This document shows positions 53,106 to 62,723 of a DNA stretch of 64,000 bases, piece after piece. The stretch's first letter is position 1. Each line of letters opens with the position of its first letter. Position numbers and translations under genes: made by a program. The stretch covers positions 1 through 64,000 of the forward strand of contig DDUU01000029.1 of the NCBI GenBank assembly GCA_002344965.1, read 5' to 3'. Under the pieces are notes generated by a model that saw nothing but the letters and a program-made list of their open reading frames with translations, had not been told where the DNA came from and ran no database searches. This stretch comes from Candidatus Tepidiaquacellales bacterium UBA2330. GTDB lineage: Bacteria > Bacteroidota > Ignavibacteria > Tepidaquicellales > Tepidaquicellaceae.

Positions 53106-55046
53106 ATGGGAAAAATTATTGGTATAGATTTAGGAACGACTAATTCCTGCGTTGCAGTAATGGAAGGTAACGATCCTGTTGTGATCCCGAATGCAGAAGG
53201 CGCGCGGACGACTCCGTCTGCTGTAGCTTTTACTAAAACAGGTGACAGATTAGTCGGAGAGCCCGCTAAAAGGCAGGCCGTAACAAATCCTCAGAACACA
53301 ATCTTCTCCATCAAAAGATTTATGGGAAGAAGATTTGATGAGGTTACAGAAGAGATTAAGAAGGTTCCGTATAAAGTTATTAAAGGTGAAAATGATGTTG
53401 CAAGAGTTGAAATCGATGATAAGAATTCGGGGCAAAAAAGAATATATTCACCGCCTGAAATTTCCTCGATGATTCTTCAGAAAATGAAAAAGACCGCTGA
53501 AGATTATCTCGGTCAGCCGGTAACGGAAGCAGTCATTACTGTTCCGGCATATTTTAATGATGCACAGAGACAAGCTACCAAAGATGCGGGGAAAATTGCA
53601 GGGCTGGATGTGAAGAGAATTATTAATGAACCTACTGCTGCAGCTCTTGCATACGGGCTGGATAAAAAGAAATCCAACGAAAAAGTAGTTGTGTATGATT
53701 TAGGAGGCGGTACTTTTGACGTGTCAATACTGGAATTAGGAGATGGGGTATTTGAAGTAAAATCCACTCACGGAGATACTCACCTTGGAGGTGATGATTT
53801 TGATCAGGTTCTCATTGACTATCTTGCCGAAGAGTTTAAAAAGAAAGAAGGCATTGATCTCAGAAATGATCCGATGGCGCTGCAAAGATTAAAAGAAGCT
53901 GCTGAAAATGCAAAGAAAGCTCTTTCTTCAAGTTCACAGACAGAAGTAAATCTTCCTTACATTACAGCAACAGCAGAAGGTCCCAAGTTTTTACTTGAAA
54001 CTATCACAAGAGCAAAATTTGAATCACTTATCAGCGCACTGGTGGAAAAAACTGTAGGTCCGTGTAAGAAAGCTCTTGAGGATTCCGGTATGAGTCTGAA
54101 TGATATTGACGAAGTAATTTTGGTCGGAGGTTCAACAAGAATCCCGCTTGTTCAGGAAACAGTTAAAAAATTATTTGGCAAGGAACCAAATAAAAGCGTA
54201 AATCCTGATGAAGTAGTTGCAATCGGCGCTGCGATTCAGGGCGGTGTGCTTTCAGGTGATGTACAGGATGTATTGCTTCTTGATGTAACTCCGCTATCTC
54301 TCGGAATTGAAACTCTCGGCGGCGTTATGACAAAACTGATTGAAGCTAATTCAACTATTCCTACAAAAAAATCTCAGATTTTTTCAACCGCTGCTGATAA
54401 TCAGCCCTCTGTAGAAATTCATGTCCTACAGGGCGAAAGAGCAATGGCTACTGATAACAGAACTATAGGTAGATTTCATCTTGGTGGAATTCCCAGGGCT
54501 CCAAGAGGAACTCCTCAGATTGAGGTTACTTTTGATATTGATGCTAACGGTATTTTGAATGTGGCCGCTACTGATAAAGGCACCGGTAAACAACAGCAGA
54601 TCAAAATAACACATTCATCAGGTCTTTCTGAAGCGGAAATTGAAAAGATGAAAACTGATGCGAAAGAACATGAAGGAGAAGACCTTAAGAAAAAAGAATT
54701 GATTGAGATGAAAAATCAGGCAGACGCCATGGTATTTCAGGGTGAAAAACAGCTTAAGGAATTTGAAGAAAAACTTAATCCTGAAACAAGATCAAAAATT
54801 CAAATGGCTCTGGATAGATTAAAAGAAGCTGTTAAGAGTGATAATTTAAGTACGCTGACCACTGCTATTGAAGAATATAACAACGTTTGGAATGAAGCTT
54901 CTTCTCAAATGTATTCTGATACTACCGGTGCAGACGGAAAGCAGACAGGGCAAACAGATTCACAGCCCGGAAAAGAAAACACCGGGGCTCCTGAAGGCAA
55001 TGTTGAAAATGCTGATTTCGAAGTAGTGGATGATGATAAGAAGTAA
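53106..55046 (+). CDS. dnaK: Chaperone protein DnaK (Hsp70)
   Basis: From the ATG at 53106 (MGKIIGIDLGTTNSCVAV) this is a 646-residue Hsp70. The ATPase domain shows IGIDLGTTNS, VYDLGGGTFDVS and VGGSTRIP; the substrate-binding domain starts near residue 390 (DVTPLSLGIETLGG); the C-terminal lid ends in a GNVENADFEVVDDDKK tail. It folds proteins with DnaJ and GrpE, which are not in the window. A start upstream at 53070 would add 12 residues not found in the family. The gene is closed by a terminator. Confidence 0.98.
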   Translation: MGKIIGIDLGTTNSCVAVMEGNDPVVIPNAEGARTTPSAVAFTKTGDRLVGEPAKRQAVTNPQNTIFSIKRFMGRRFDEVTEEIKKVPYKVIKGENDVARVEIDDKNSGQKRIYSPPEISSMILQKMKKTAEDYLGQPVTEAVITVPAYFNDAQRQATKDAGKIAGLDVKRIINEPTAAALAYGLDKKKSNEKVVVYDLGGGTFDVSILELGDGVFEVKSTHGDTHLGGDDFDQVLIDYLAEEFKKKEGIDLRNDPMALQRLKEAAENAKKALSSSSQTEVNLPYITATAEGPKFLLETITRAKFESLISALVEKTVGPCKKALEDSGMSLNDIDEVILVGGSTRIPLVQETVKKLFGKEPNKSVNPDEVVAIGAAIQGGVLSGDVQDVLLLDVTPLSLGIETLGGVMTKLIEANSTIPTKKSQIFSTAADNQPSVEIHVLQGERAMATDNRTIGRFHLGGIPRAPRGTPQIEVTFDIDANGILNVAATDKGTGKQQQIKITHSSGLSEAEIEKMKTDAKEHEGEDLKKKELIEMKNQADAMVFQGEKQLKEFEEKLNPETRSKIQMALDRLKEAVKSDNLSTLTTAIEEYNNVWNEASSQMYSDTTGADGKQTGQTDSQPGKENTGAPEGNVENADFEVVDDDKK

Positions 55047-55079
55047 TCTTTTGTAAAACAGATATACAGTAATATAAAG

Positions 55080-55110
55080 CCCGCTTCCTCTCAAAAGAAG
55101 CGGGTTTTTT
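55080..55110 (+). terminator. Rho-independent terminator after dnaK
   Basis: Eight-base-pair GC-rich stem cccgcttc (55080-55087) and gaagcggg (55097-55104) with a nine-base loop and six T residues. Confidence 0.93.
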
Positions 55111-56836
55111 ATGCAGTTATAAATTTTAATACATCATTCAATGAATGATCTTCCCTGATCTCAAATACGCTGTTCCTGTCTTTATTTAACGCCAGCCAGT
55201 TTGAAATTACTTTTATCTCATCAAGTTCAGCGGGATTAAATTTGTGCTGTACAAATTTACTTAAAGAAAAAAACAAATAGTCCGCTGACTCAGTTAACTC
55301 TCTGATGATTTCATTCTGATCAATCTCTTTTTCTTCTGAAACGGAATATGTCTTAGCAAGCTTTCCGTTATGAATGAAAAAAAATTCCTTAGCTGAGTCA
55401 TTTACACATTTTATGATCAGCTTTTTTCCGTTTATTGCTGAAGTTATAACTTTCTGATAACTCATAACTTTTTTTATATCCTTCAATCTGTCCCTTATAA
55501 ATGCAGCGCTTTCATAGTCCATATTTTCCGAATATTCCTGCATTTTCATTTCATAAAGTCTTTGAACTGAGTTTTTTTCTGACTCAGTAATAAATTCATG
55601 AACCCTTAATACTTCATTGTCATATTCATTTTTACTCTGCGTAAAATTACACGGCGCATTACATTTACCGATTTCATTATACATGCATACAGAGTGATCC
55701 AATGAAGCTTTTAATATTTTTTTTTCGCATTTTCTCATTTTAAATTCATCATCAATATCCTTTAATAATCTGTTCACTGTCATACCGCTTCTGAAAGGAC
55801 CGTAATAATTTGCTCCGTCATTTTCAATTTCATAAACTTTTTCGACTCTGGGATAAGAATTCTGAACATCAATTTTTAAAAAAGGGTGATACCTGTATCT
55901 TTTAAGCGCAGAATTAAATCTCGGCTTGTGCTGCTTTATCATTTTCGATTCAAGAATCAGAGCGGAAAGCTCCGAATTGGTAACTTCATATTCAAGAGAG
56001 GCAATGTTACTCAGAAGCTTTCTTATTTTAACCGGAAATTCAGAGTTATGTCTGAAATAACCCGATACTCTTTCTCTTATATCTTTCGCTTTACCAATGT
56101 ACAATATCTCACCGTCTCTGCTTTTCATAAAATATACTCCCGGCTTCCGCGGTAATTCTTTCAGAGACAATCCTATACGTTTCAGCGCCGGTGATAAATT
56201 TTCGCTGCCGTAAATCTTTGAATTCTGAAATCTGATAACATCTTTTACATCTTCATATTCAAATTTTTCCGAAAGTATTCCGAGAAAATATCTGAATACT
56301 TTAGCAGTGGCAAGAGCATCATCATACGCTCTGTGTTGTTTCTTTATTTTAATTCCCAAATGGGCGGTTACATTTCCCAGAGATTTGCTCTTCAGTCTTT
56401 TAAGAAGTCTGTTGGCAAGTTTGCAGGTGCAAAGTGATTTCATTTCAAACTTAATCCCTTCTCTTTCAAATGAATGAAAAAGAAATTTATAATCAAAGCC
56501 CGCATTATGCCCGACAAAATATACTTCGCCATTTGAATCAGTTCTGAAGTCAGTATTTAAGCCGGAACCTGCTTCAGATTTCAGAAAATTCATTACATCT
56601 TTTGCGATCATTCCGAATGTAGGCTTCCCGAATACATCCGCATTGCTGATACCTGTTAACTTCGTAATAAAGTAAGGGATGTGCTGACCTGGATTTATCA
56701 GACTTTTAAATTCTCCGGTGATCTCGCCGTCCTGAATTCTTATCATTGCTATCTCAGTGATCCGGTTGTTATACGGAGACATGCCGGTGGTCTCTAAATC
56801 GCAAACGATATATGTGGGACTGAAAATACTTTCCAA
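55109..56836 (-). CDS. DnaQ-like exonuclease fused to UvrC-type GIY-YIG nuclease
   Basis: The 575-residue protein joins two nuclease parts. Residues 1-190 are a DEDDh 3'-5' exonuclease (Asp13 and Glu15 in CDLETTG, HNAGFD at 110-115, HRAYDD at 168-173). Residues 230-310 are a GIY-YIG domain (GVY 233-235, YIG 246-248, with the arginine in RERV), followed by the UvrC cysteine cluster CMYNEIGKCNAPC and a UVR helical motif (YESAAFIRDRLKDIKKV). The C-terminal RNase H-like and helix-hairpin-helix parts of UvrC are absent. It may act in DNA repair, possibly in an UvrC-like 3' incision role as in Cho-type proteins. It is convergent with dnaK. Confidence 0.93.
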   Translation of the reverse strand: MESIFSPTYIVCDLETTGMSPYNNRITEIAMIRIQDGEITGEFKSLINPGQHIPYFITKLTGISNADVFGKPTFGMIAKDVMNFLKSEAGSGLNTDFRTDSNGEVYFVGHNAGFDYKFLFHSFEREGIKFEMKSLCTCKLANRLLKRLKSKSLGNVTAHLGIKIKKQHRAYDDALATAKVFRYFLGILSEKFEYEDVKDVIRFQNSKIYGSENLSPALKRIGLSLKELPRKPGVYFMKSRDGEILYIGKAKDIRERVSGYFRHNSEFPVKIRKLLSNIASLEYEVTNSELSALILESKMIKQHKPRFNSALKRYRYHPFLKIDVQNSYPRVEKVYEIENDGANYYGPFRSGMTVNRLLKDIDDEFKMRKCEKKILKASLDHSVCMYNEIGKCNAPCNFTQSKNEYDNEVLRVHEFITESEKNSVQRLYEMKMQEYSENMDYESAAFIRDRLKDIKKVMSYQKVITSAINGKKLIIKCVNDSAKEFFFIHNGKLAKTYSVSEEKEIDQNEIIRELTESADYLFFSLSKFVQHKFNPAELDEIKVISNWLALNKDRNSVFEIREDHSLNDVLKFITA

Positions 56837-57081
56837 ACTGCTTTTATAATTATAGAATAAATATAAAAATACGAAAAGAATGTTACTATTGAAAAAATAA
56901 TTTAAAATCCTGCCTTATCCGTAAAACACCAAAGATTTATTCATGAAAAATTAATAATGCTGCTATTTGAATTAAGGAGTTTCCTATTTACATAATGAGT
57001 GATGATAAATTTTATTTTTTATTACGGGTGAAATTTACTAAGTTATAATAAATTGTTTATACAATCAGCTTTAAATAATAC

Positions 57082-58050
57082 TTGAAAAAATTCTGGAGAT
57101 ACTTAGTAATAAAATCCATTCGGAGAAAAAACCAAAGCACTAAAACTTTCTCAGCTTACCAGTTAGCGCGCGGTTTCAGGAATCTGAGAATTACCGTTAT
57201 AACTTTTTTCAAAAATCTTATAATGACTTTAATAGGGATCACCTGCGCAGCATTTGGTCTCAAAAGTTTTTTACTTCCAAATAAATTTCTCGACGGCGGA
57301 GCAACCGGCATTGCAATGCTGTTATCACAATTAACAAACTTATCGCTTTCAGTTCTGATTCTAATTGTAAATATTCCGTTTATTATTCTCGGTTACAGCG
57401 TATTGGGTAAAAGCTTTACGATAAAAACCGCATTTGTAATTACAGGACTCTCTGCTGTTCTGGCCGTTACTGAATTCCCGCAGATCACAAACGATAAACT
57501 ACTTGTATCTGTATTCGGAGGTTTTTTTCTCGGAGCGGGAATAGGTTTAACAGTCAGAAGCGGCGCTGTGCTTGACGGGACAGAAATTCTTGCGATATTT
57601 ATGAGCAGAAAATTCGGCACTACTATCGGCGATATTCTTTTTGGAATAAACATATTAGTGTTTTCTTCAGCAGCTTATTTCTTTTCAATTGAATCAGCAT
57701 TGTACTCCATTATAACTTATCTTTCCGCATCCAAGACAGTTGATTTTATTATTGAAGGTATAGAAGAATACACCGGGATCACAATTGTTTCAAGACGCAG
57801 TGAAGAAATCAGGGAAATGATAATTAATGAAATGGGAAGAGGAGTAACAATTTATACAGGCAAAAAAGGATTCGGTAAAACCGGTGAATTCGTTGATATG
57901 GATGTAATCTATTCCGTCATTACTAGGCTTGAAGTAAGCAAGATGTATTCTGAAATTCAAAAACTCGATCCGAATGCATTCATAGTTAACAGCAGCGTAA
58001 GGGATACTAAAGGTGGTATAATAAAAAAACGACCTTTCAAGCATCAATGA
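57082..58050 (+). CDS. YitT family membrane protein (DUF161/DUF2179)
   Basis: The 322-residue protein has an N-terminal basic stretch, about five or six membrane helices (50-235) with the YitT signatures FLDGGATGIAMLLSQL and GGFFLGAGIGLTVRSGAVLDGTEI, and a C-terminal soluble DUF2179 domain (about 240-315, ITIVSRRSEEIREMII and GRGVTIYTGKKGF). The family is widespread and has no firm function. The TTG start at 57082 is retained because the residues that follow are basic and come before a long first helix; a later ATG at about residue 49 would shorten the protein. Single-gene unit. Confidence 0.88.
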   Translation: MKKFWRYLVIKSIRRKNQSTKTFSAYQLARGFRNLRITVITFFKNLIMTLIGITCAAFGLKSFLLPNKFLDGGATGIAMLLSQLTNLSLSVLILIVNIPFIILGYSVLGKSFTIKTAFVITGLSAVLAVTEFPQITNDKLLVSVFGGFFLGAGIGLTVRSGAVLDGTEILAIFMSRKFGTTIGDILFGINILVFSSAAYFFSIESALYSIITYLSASKTVDFIIEGIEEYTGITIVSRRSEEIREMIINEMGRGVTIYTGKKGFGKTGEFVDMDVIYSVITRLEVSKMYSEIQKLDPNAFIVNSSVRDTKGGIIKKRPFKHQ

Positions 58051-58104
58051 TTTTTTACAGTTGAGTGCTGAATTTAAAATACTGAAATGAGATTATCTAA
58101 CAGC

Positions 58105-58140
58105 AAATAAAAAACTCCTGCAAAATAATTTTACAGGAGT
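58105..58140 (-). terminator. Rho-independent terminator after DUF1579 gene
   Basis: On the minus strand ACTCCTG (58140-58134) and CAGGAGT (58120-58114), with further A/T pairs toward a three-base loop, form a stem followed by a T run (T complement of the A run at 58107-58114). Confidence 0.85.
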
Positions 58141-58163
58141 CATTTTCGCTAAATCAATTAAGC

Positions 58164-58733
58164 TTATTTTCTTTTATACAAGATTTCCATTGCTTTAAAT
58201 TCAGAACCGTCTTTTGTAAAATACATTTCCATTTTGTGATTATCGTTATCTGTCATTGTAAAAACTTCTCTTATGTCTATTAATTGTTTTGATTCCGGAT
58301 CTGTCATCTGACCTGTCAGCGTAGCGGAGTTTGTTGCTTCATCCCATTTTCCTTTAAGAAACATTATTCCTGTTCCCATATTGTCAAACCAAACAGAATG
58401 AAATTCATTCATCGCATTATCGTAACCTAAAAGACTCATTCCCTCAAAAGGCATACCCATCATATCTCCTGTATGTTTACCCTGCTGATATCTGCCTCCC
58501 ATGATCATTGAGAAAACCGCTTCACTTTTTGTATTCATTGGCGGAGCGCCGGGCGCCATCCAGAATGTATTATCTCCGGTCCAGGCACCGTCGCTCTTTG
58601 CAAGCATTTCATGAACAGGACCCGGCGTCATATATTCCATCCAGGCTTTCATTTCCTCCTGAGTCTGAGCAGTTACATTTGAGAACGAAATGCAAATAAT
58701 TACTGTAAAAAATAATTGTGTTAATTTTTTCAT
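58164..58733 (-). CDS. DUF1579 domain protein, secreted
   Basis: The 189-residue protein has a signal peptide (about 1-22, cut after VTA) and a DUF1579 beta-barrel-like domain with the pattern KSDGAWTGDNTFWMAPGAP, GGRYQQGKHTGDMMGMPFEG and SLLGYDNAMNEFHSVWFDNMGTG. The family is common in Bacteroidota and has no known activity. The ATG is at the beginning of the signal peptide, and a terminator follows the gene. Confidence 0.9.
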   Translation of the reverse strand: MKKLTQLFFTVIICISFSNVTAQTQEEMKAWMEYMTPGPVHEMLAKSDGAWTGDNTFWMAPGAPPMNTKSEAVFSMIMGGRYQQGKHTGDMMGMPFEGMSLLGYDNAMNEFHSVWFDNMGTGIMFLKGKWDEATNSATLTGQMTDPESKQLIDIREVFTMTDNDNHKMEMYFTKDGSEFKAMEILYKRK

Positions 58734-59057
58734 TTTAAATCCTTTCGTTTTTTTACTTTTAAAATAATTTTTTATGATATAAATAAAAATGAATTAGAAA
58801 TATTGTCCGTATATAAATTGTATACAATGTTGAAGATCATTATAAATAAACCTGTATTAAAGAAATCAATTAAGATTTTATAAAAGGATAAAATAAAAAA
58901 AGGACAAGCTTTTAGAAACTTTTAAAATCCTGAATAGATGTTTTCAATTTGTTATGAATCACTCTATAAAAAATATTGTATCAAACTCTAAGTTTAAAAA
59001 ACCTATTTTACACAAATCATTAATAAAAATTCATAATCCTATAAACAATTTAATTTC
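58734..59057. other. Divergent promoter region with a 12-base palindrome
   Basis: AT-rich space between the DUF1579 gene and kbl. It contains the perfect palindrome attgtatacaat (58817-58828), which could be an operator. Short frames are present but none is convincing as a gene, including one that overlaps the kbl start. Confidence 0.45.
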
Positions 59058-60251
59058 ATGTTCACACAATTTCAATCTCAGCTTCAGAAAGAATTGGATT
59101 CAATTAAAGAGCAGGGTCTATATAAAAAGGAAAGGATAATTGAAACACCGCAGGGAGCGGAGATCACTGCAAACGGAAAACAAGTCCTGAACTTCTGCGC
59201 AAACAACTATCTCGGGCTTTCTTCACATCCGGATGTTATAAAAGCCGCTCACGAAACTCTCAACAGATACGGATACGGAATGTCTTCCGTCAGATTTATT
59301 TGCGGTACACAGACCATTCATAAGACACTTGAAAAAAAACTGAGCGGGTTTCTTGGTACTGAAGATACAATTTTATATGCTGCATGCTTTGACGCAAACG
59401 GCGGTGTGTTCGAACCGCTTCTCGGAGAAGCAGATGCAATTATTTCAGATGAACTGAATCACGCCAGCATAATTGACGGTGTGAGACTGTGCAAAGCATT
59501 GAGATTCAGATATAAAAATAATGATATGTCTGATCTCGAATCTAAACTAATAGAAGCAAAGGAAAAAGGAGCTAAGCAGATTCTAATCTGTACAGACGGC
59601 GCTTTTTCTATGGACGGTGTGATTGCAAATCTTAAAGGTATATGTGATCTTGCAGATAAGTATGAAGCAATGGTAATGACTGATGAATGCCACTGTACGG
59701 GTTTCCTCGGTAAGACCGGAAGAGGTTCAATAGAAGTGAATGATGTTATCGGAAGAGTTGACATTATTACGGGAACTCTCGGCAAAGCTCTCGGCGGAGC
59801 TATGGGCGGTTTTACAAGCGGAAGAAAAGAAATTATTGAAATGCTCAGACAAAGAAGCAGACCTTACCTGTTTTCAAATTCACTGGCACCGGCAATTGCG
59901 GGAGCTTCCATAAAAGTACTTGACCTTCTTAGCGAGACTACCGAATTAAGAGATAAGCTTGAAGAGAATACAAAATATTTCCGCGAAAAAATGACTGAGG
60001 CCGGATTTGACATCAAACCGGGAATTCATCCGATCGTTCCCATAATGCTGTATGACGCAAAACTTTCACAGGACATGGCATCAAGACTTCTGGAAGAAGG
60101 TATCTATGTGATAGGATTTTTCTATCCTGTAGTTGCAAAAGGTCTGGCGCGAATCAGAGTTCAGCTTTCGGCTGCGCATTCAAGGGAAGATCTTGATAAA
60201 TGTATTTCAGCATTTATTAAAGTCGGCAAAGAGCTTAATGTGCTAAAATAA
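59058..60251 (+). CDS. kbl: Glycine C-acetyltransferase (2-amino-3-ketobutyrate CoA ligase)
   Basis: The 397-residue protein is a PLP-dependent alpha-oxoamine synthase. The family start MFTQFQSQLQKELDSIKEQGLYKKER, the FCANNYLGLSSHPDV block, DELNHASIIDG, DECHCTGFLGKTGRG and the PLP lysine Lys243 in TGTLGKALGGAMGG are all present. It joins glycine with acetyl-CoA to 2-amino-3-ketobutyrate, or splits that product, in threonine degradation. The usual partner threonine dehydrogenase (tdh) is not next to it. It is 14 bases upstream of the DoxX-like gene in a short operon. Confidence 0.95.
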   Translation: MFTQFQSQLQKELDSIKEQGLYKKERIIETPQGAEITANGKQVLNFCANNYLGLSSHPDVIKAAHETLNRYGYGMSSVRFICGTQTIHKTLEKKLSGFLGTEDTILYAACFDANGGVFEPLLGEADAIISDELNHASIIDGVRLCKALRFRYKNNDMSDLESKLIEAKEKGAKQILICTDGAFSMDGVIANLKGICDLADKYEAMVMTDECHCTGFLGKTGRGSIEVNDVIGRVDIITGTLGKALGGAMGGFTSGRKEIIEMLRQRSRPYLFSNSLAPAIAGASIKVLDLLSETTELRDKLEENTKYFREKMTEAGFDIKPGIHPIVPIMLYDAKLSQDMASRLLEEGIYVIGFFYPVVAKGLARIRVQLSAAHSREDLDKCISAFIKVGKELNVLK

Positions 60252-60265
60252 AATATGTTCTTATT

Positions 60266-60727
60266 ATGGCTATAGACTCTGATAAATTAGACAGGAGCAT
60301 TTCAGGATTCATGAACCGTCACGGAGTTCAGGCGCTTCAGATTTCTCTTGCTGTAATATTCATATGGTTTGGGCTTTTAAAAACGTTCGGAATATCACCT
60401 GCTGCTGAGCTTGTAAAATCAACCGTAAACTGGTTGCCGGTTTTTAATTCGGATGAATGGGTATTGATTATCGGCTGGTGGGAAGTAATTATAGGAGTTT
60501 GTTTTCTTTTTAAAAAAACGATCAGGATCGCAATTGCGCTTCTTGCAATGCAGATGGCCGGTACTTTCATGCCTCTTGTACTGCTTCCTGAAATTACTTT
60601 TCAGGCGGGTAAAATTCCCTACGCGCCGACTATTGAAGGTCAGTATATAATAAAAAATTTACTGATTATCTCAGCTGCACTTGTAATCGGCGGAACTCTG
60701 AGAAGCAAAGAAAGTAAATTTTTATAA
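60266..60727 (+). CDS. DoxX-like small membrane protein
   Basis: The 153-residue protein has four predicted membrane helices. The opening after a short soluble N-terminus (LQISLAVIFIWFGLLKTFGISPAAELV) and the WVLIIGWWEVIIGVCFLF segment match DoxX-family membrane proteins. The function is not known; some members take part in thiosulfate:quinone reduction or thiol oxidation. Its stop is immediately followed by the ATG of the GNAT gene, so they are co-translated. Confidence 0.82.
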   Translation: MAIDSDKLDRSISGFMNRHGVQALQISLAVIFIWFGLLKTFGISPAAELVKSTVNWLPVFNSDEWVLIIGWWEVIIGVCFLFKKTIRIAIALLAMQMAGTFMPLVLLPEITFQAGKIPYAPTIEGQYIIKNLLIISAALVIGGTLRSKESKFL

Positions 60728-61192
60728 ATGGAGTTAAATCTCAGAAAAGCACGGATTGAGGATGCTGAAATACTTGAAGAGCTGCAGCAGACGCTTGTAA
60801 AATTTGAAAGAAAATTTGACAGCGGAATTCCTGCAAAAGGAAATGTATATTATTATGATGTTAAAAAATTAATCCGGGACAAAAAGACTCACTTTATTGT
60901 TGCGGAAACTGGTAATGAAATTATCGGCTGCGGATTCGGACAGATAAGAAAAAATTTAGACTGGGTAAAGGATAAGAAAATGGGATACATAGGATTGATG
61001 GTGATAAAGGAAAAATTCAGAAGAAATGAAACTGGCCGTTTTATAATTGAAAACCTGACTGAATGGTTCAGAAGGAAAAAAATTTCACATATAATACTTG
61101 AGACTTACTGCAAAAATATTAATGCCGTCAGCGCATACAGAAAATACGGATTTCAGGAATTTGTATTGCAGATGAAGTATAAGCCGGAATGA
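60728..61192 (+). CDS. GNAT family N-acetyltransferase
   Basis: The 154-residue cytoplasmic protein has the GNAT fold pattern: an N-terminal LRKARIEDAEILEELQQ, the central strand-loop IGYIGLMVIKEKFRRNETGRFIIENL with the acetyl-CoA-binding R.NxxGR (RRNETGR), and a C-terminal AYRKYGFQEF. It transfers an acetyl group from acetyl-CoA to an unknown amine. The ATG follows the DoxX-like stop codon directly. Confidence 0.9.
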   Translation: MELNLRKARIEDAEILEELQQTLVKFERKFDSGIPAKGNVYYYDVKKLIRDKKTHFIVAETGNEIIGCGFGQIRKNLDWVKDKKMGYIGLMVIKEKFRRNETGRFIIENLTEWFRRKKISHIILETYCKNINAVSAYRKYGFQEFVLQMKYKPE

Positions 61193-61221
61193 ATTTTTAA
61201 AATAAGATTTTTCGGTTAATC

Positions 61222-62580
61222 ATGAATATAATAGACAGATACATATTAAAGAAACATATAGGACCTTTCTTCTTCGGTCTCGGGACTGTGGTATTTATAT
61301 TTCTGTTTCAGTTTTTCATAAAATCACTGGATCAGTTTCTCGGAAAAGGTCTCAGCATCTGGCTGATCACACAGCTTATAACGCTGAACCTTGCATGGAT
61401 GCTGACGCTTGCAGTGCCGATGGCAATGCTGGTAGCTTCTCTGATGGCGTTTGGTTCAATGTCTTCAGACAATGAAATAACAATTATGAAAGCGTCTGGA
61501 ATAAGTCTACAGAGACTAATGGTCCCGGTTATAGCCGTTTCATTTATAATGTTTTATCTGATGATAAAATTTAATAACGACATCCTGCCGGAAGCTAATC
61601 ATAAAGCGAGAATACTTTTGTATGATATTTCAAAAACCAAACCGACATTTCTCCTGGAATCCGGAAAATTTTCAGATGATCTCCAGGGAGTTCAGATAAT
61701 GGTTAAGAAAACATTCCCAAACAGCAATAATATAGAGGGAGTTTATATTTATGATTATTCAGATCCCAAGTATAAAAATCTTCTGACTGCAAAGTCAGGC
61801 GATATAGGTTTTACAAGTGATTTTAAAAAAATAGTCATGAATCTGACTGACGGAGAGATCCACCAGCTGAGTCAGAAAGATCCGGAAATGGATTACAGAA
61901 AAATAAAATTTGAAAAGCACCGGCTGATGTTTAATGCCGAAGGATTCGGATTTCAGAATTCGAATGAAAATACATTTACGCGCGGTGACCGCGAATTATC
62001 AGCATCTGAAATGAATAAAGTAGTAGACAGTTTAATTAAATACAGAGAAAGTCTGGACGACACTTTTATAAGTAATTTAAACAAAGATATTCAGCTTCTT
62101 GCAGCGATTGAGTACAAAGATACTGTTTTAAAGAAAACTACTGCTGTTCAGAAATCAGAGGGGGAACTTTCTGTAAAGACTATACCGCAGCCTGTATCTT
62201 TTTCGCGTTACGACAGTCTGAATAATCTGACAAGATTAATTACTGCTAAAGGAAATGAATACAAGAACACAATTATTTTATCCGGACAGATAGACAGACA
62301 GATAGATTCTTATGAAGTGGAAATTTTTAAGAAATATTCAATACCGTTTGCATGCGTGGTCTTTATTTTAGTTGGAGCTCCGCTCGGTTACAGAGTCAGA
62401 CGTGGTGGATTCGGTATTGCAGCCGCATTTTCACTTCTGTTTTTTTTGCTTTACTGGGCTTGTCTTATAGGCGGTGAAAAACTTGCTGACAGAGCTCTTA
62501 TATCGCCTTTTATGGGAATGTGGATTGCAAATATTATTATCGGATGCTTAGGTTTGTATTTAATGTTTAAATCATCTTAA
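61222..62580 (+). CDS. LptF/LptG family permease (lipopolysaccharide export)
   Basis: The 452-residue membrane protein has three N-terminal helices (about 12-35, 50-80, 98-118), a periplasmic beta-jellyroll domain (about 120-360), and three C-terminal helices (360-450), the YjgP/YjgQ pattern. The start MNIIDRYILKKHIGPFFFG and EITIMKASGISLQRL are typical of the family. It works with the LptB ATPase to move lipopolysaccharide from the inner membrane to the outer membrane. LptF and LptG are hard to distinguish; only one such gene is in the window. Confidence 0.93.
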   Translation: MNIIDRYILKKHIGPFFFGLGTVVFIFLFQFFIKSLDQFLGKGLSIWLITQLITLNLAWMLTLAVPMAMLVASLMAFGSMSSDNEITIMKASGISLQRLMVPVIAVSFIMFYLMIKFNNDILPEANHKARILLYDISKTKPTFLLESGKFSDDLQGVQIMVKKTFPNSNNIEGVYIYDYSDPKYKNLLTAKSGDIGFTSDFKKIVMNLTDGEIHQLSQKDPEMDYRKIKFEKHRLMFNAEGFGFQNSNENTFTRGDRELSASEMNKVVDSLIKYRESLDDTFISNLNKDIQLLAAIEYKDTVLKKTTAVQKSEGELSVKTIPQPVSFSRYDSLNNLTRLITAKGNEYKNTIILSGQIDRQIDSYEVEIFKKYSIPFACVVFILVGAPLGYRVRRGGFGIAAAFSLLFFLLYWACLIGGEKLADRALISPFMGMWIANIIIGCLGLYLMFKSS

Positions 62581-62610
62581 GTATATTATTTAACTTAGCA
62601 AATCAATTTT

Positions 62611-62717
62611 ATTGTCAAGCCCCGAACAATATAAAATTACCCAACTCCGCCAGGTTCGGAAGAAAGCAACGGTAAGTATCCTTTATATGTGATTTGGGTG
62701 TCTTGACAATTTTTTTA
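62611..62717 (+). ncRNA. ffs: Signal recognition particle RNA (4.5S-type)
   Basis: The stretch has the core of the bacterial SRP RNA: ACTCCGCCAGGTTCGGAAG followed by AAAGCAACGG, which is the Ffh-binding stem with the GGAA tetraloop. The ends pair (attgtcaag near 62611 with cttgacaat near 62702-62710), and an outer CCCAA/TTGGG stem closes the core. A T run after 62710 acts as terminator. It binds Ffh and targets nascent membrane proteins. It is placed between lptF and an oxidoreductase gene. Confidence 0.93.
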
Positions 62718-62723
62718 TAATTC

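Noticed and set aside
58954..59139. 61-residue frame before kbl.
   Set aside because: It overlaps the kbl start in another frame and has no ribosome-binding site, signal or recognisable sequence.
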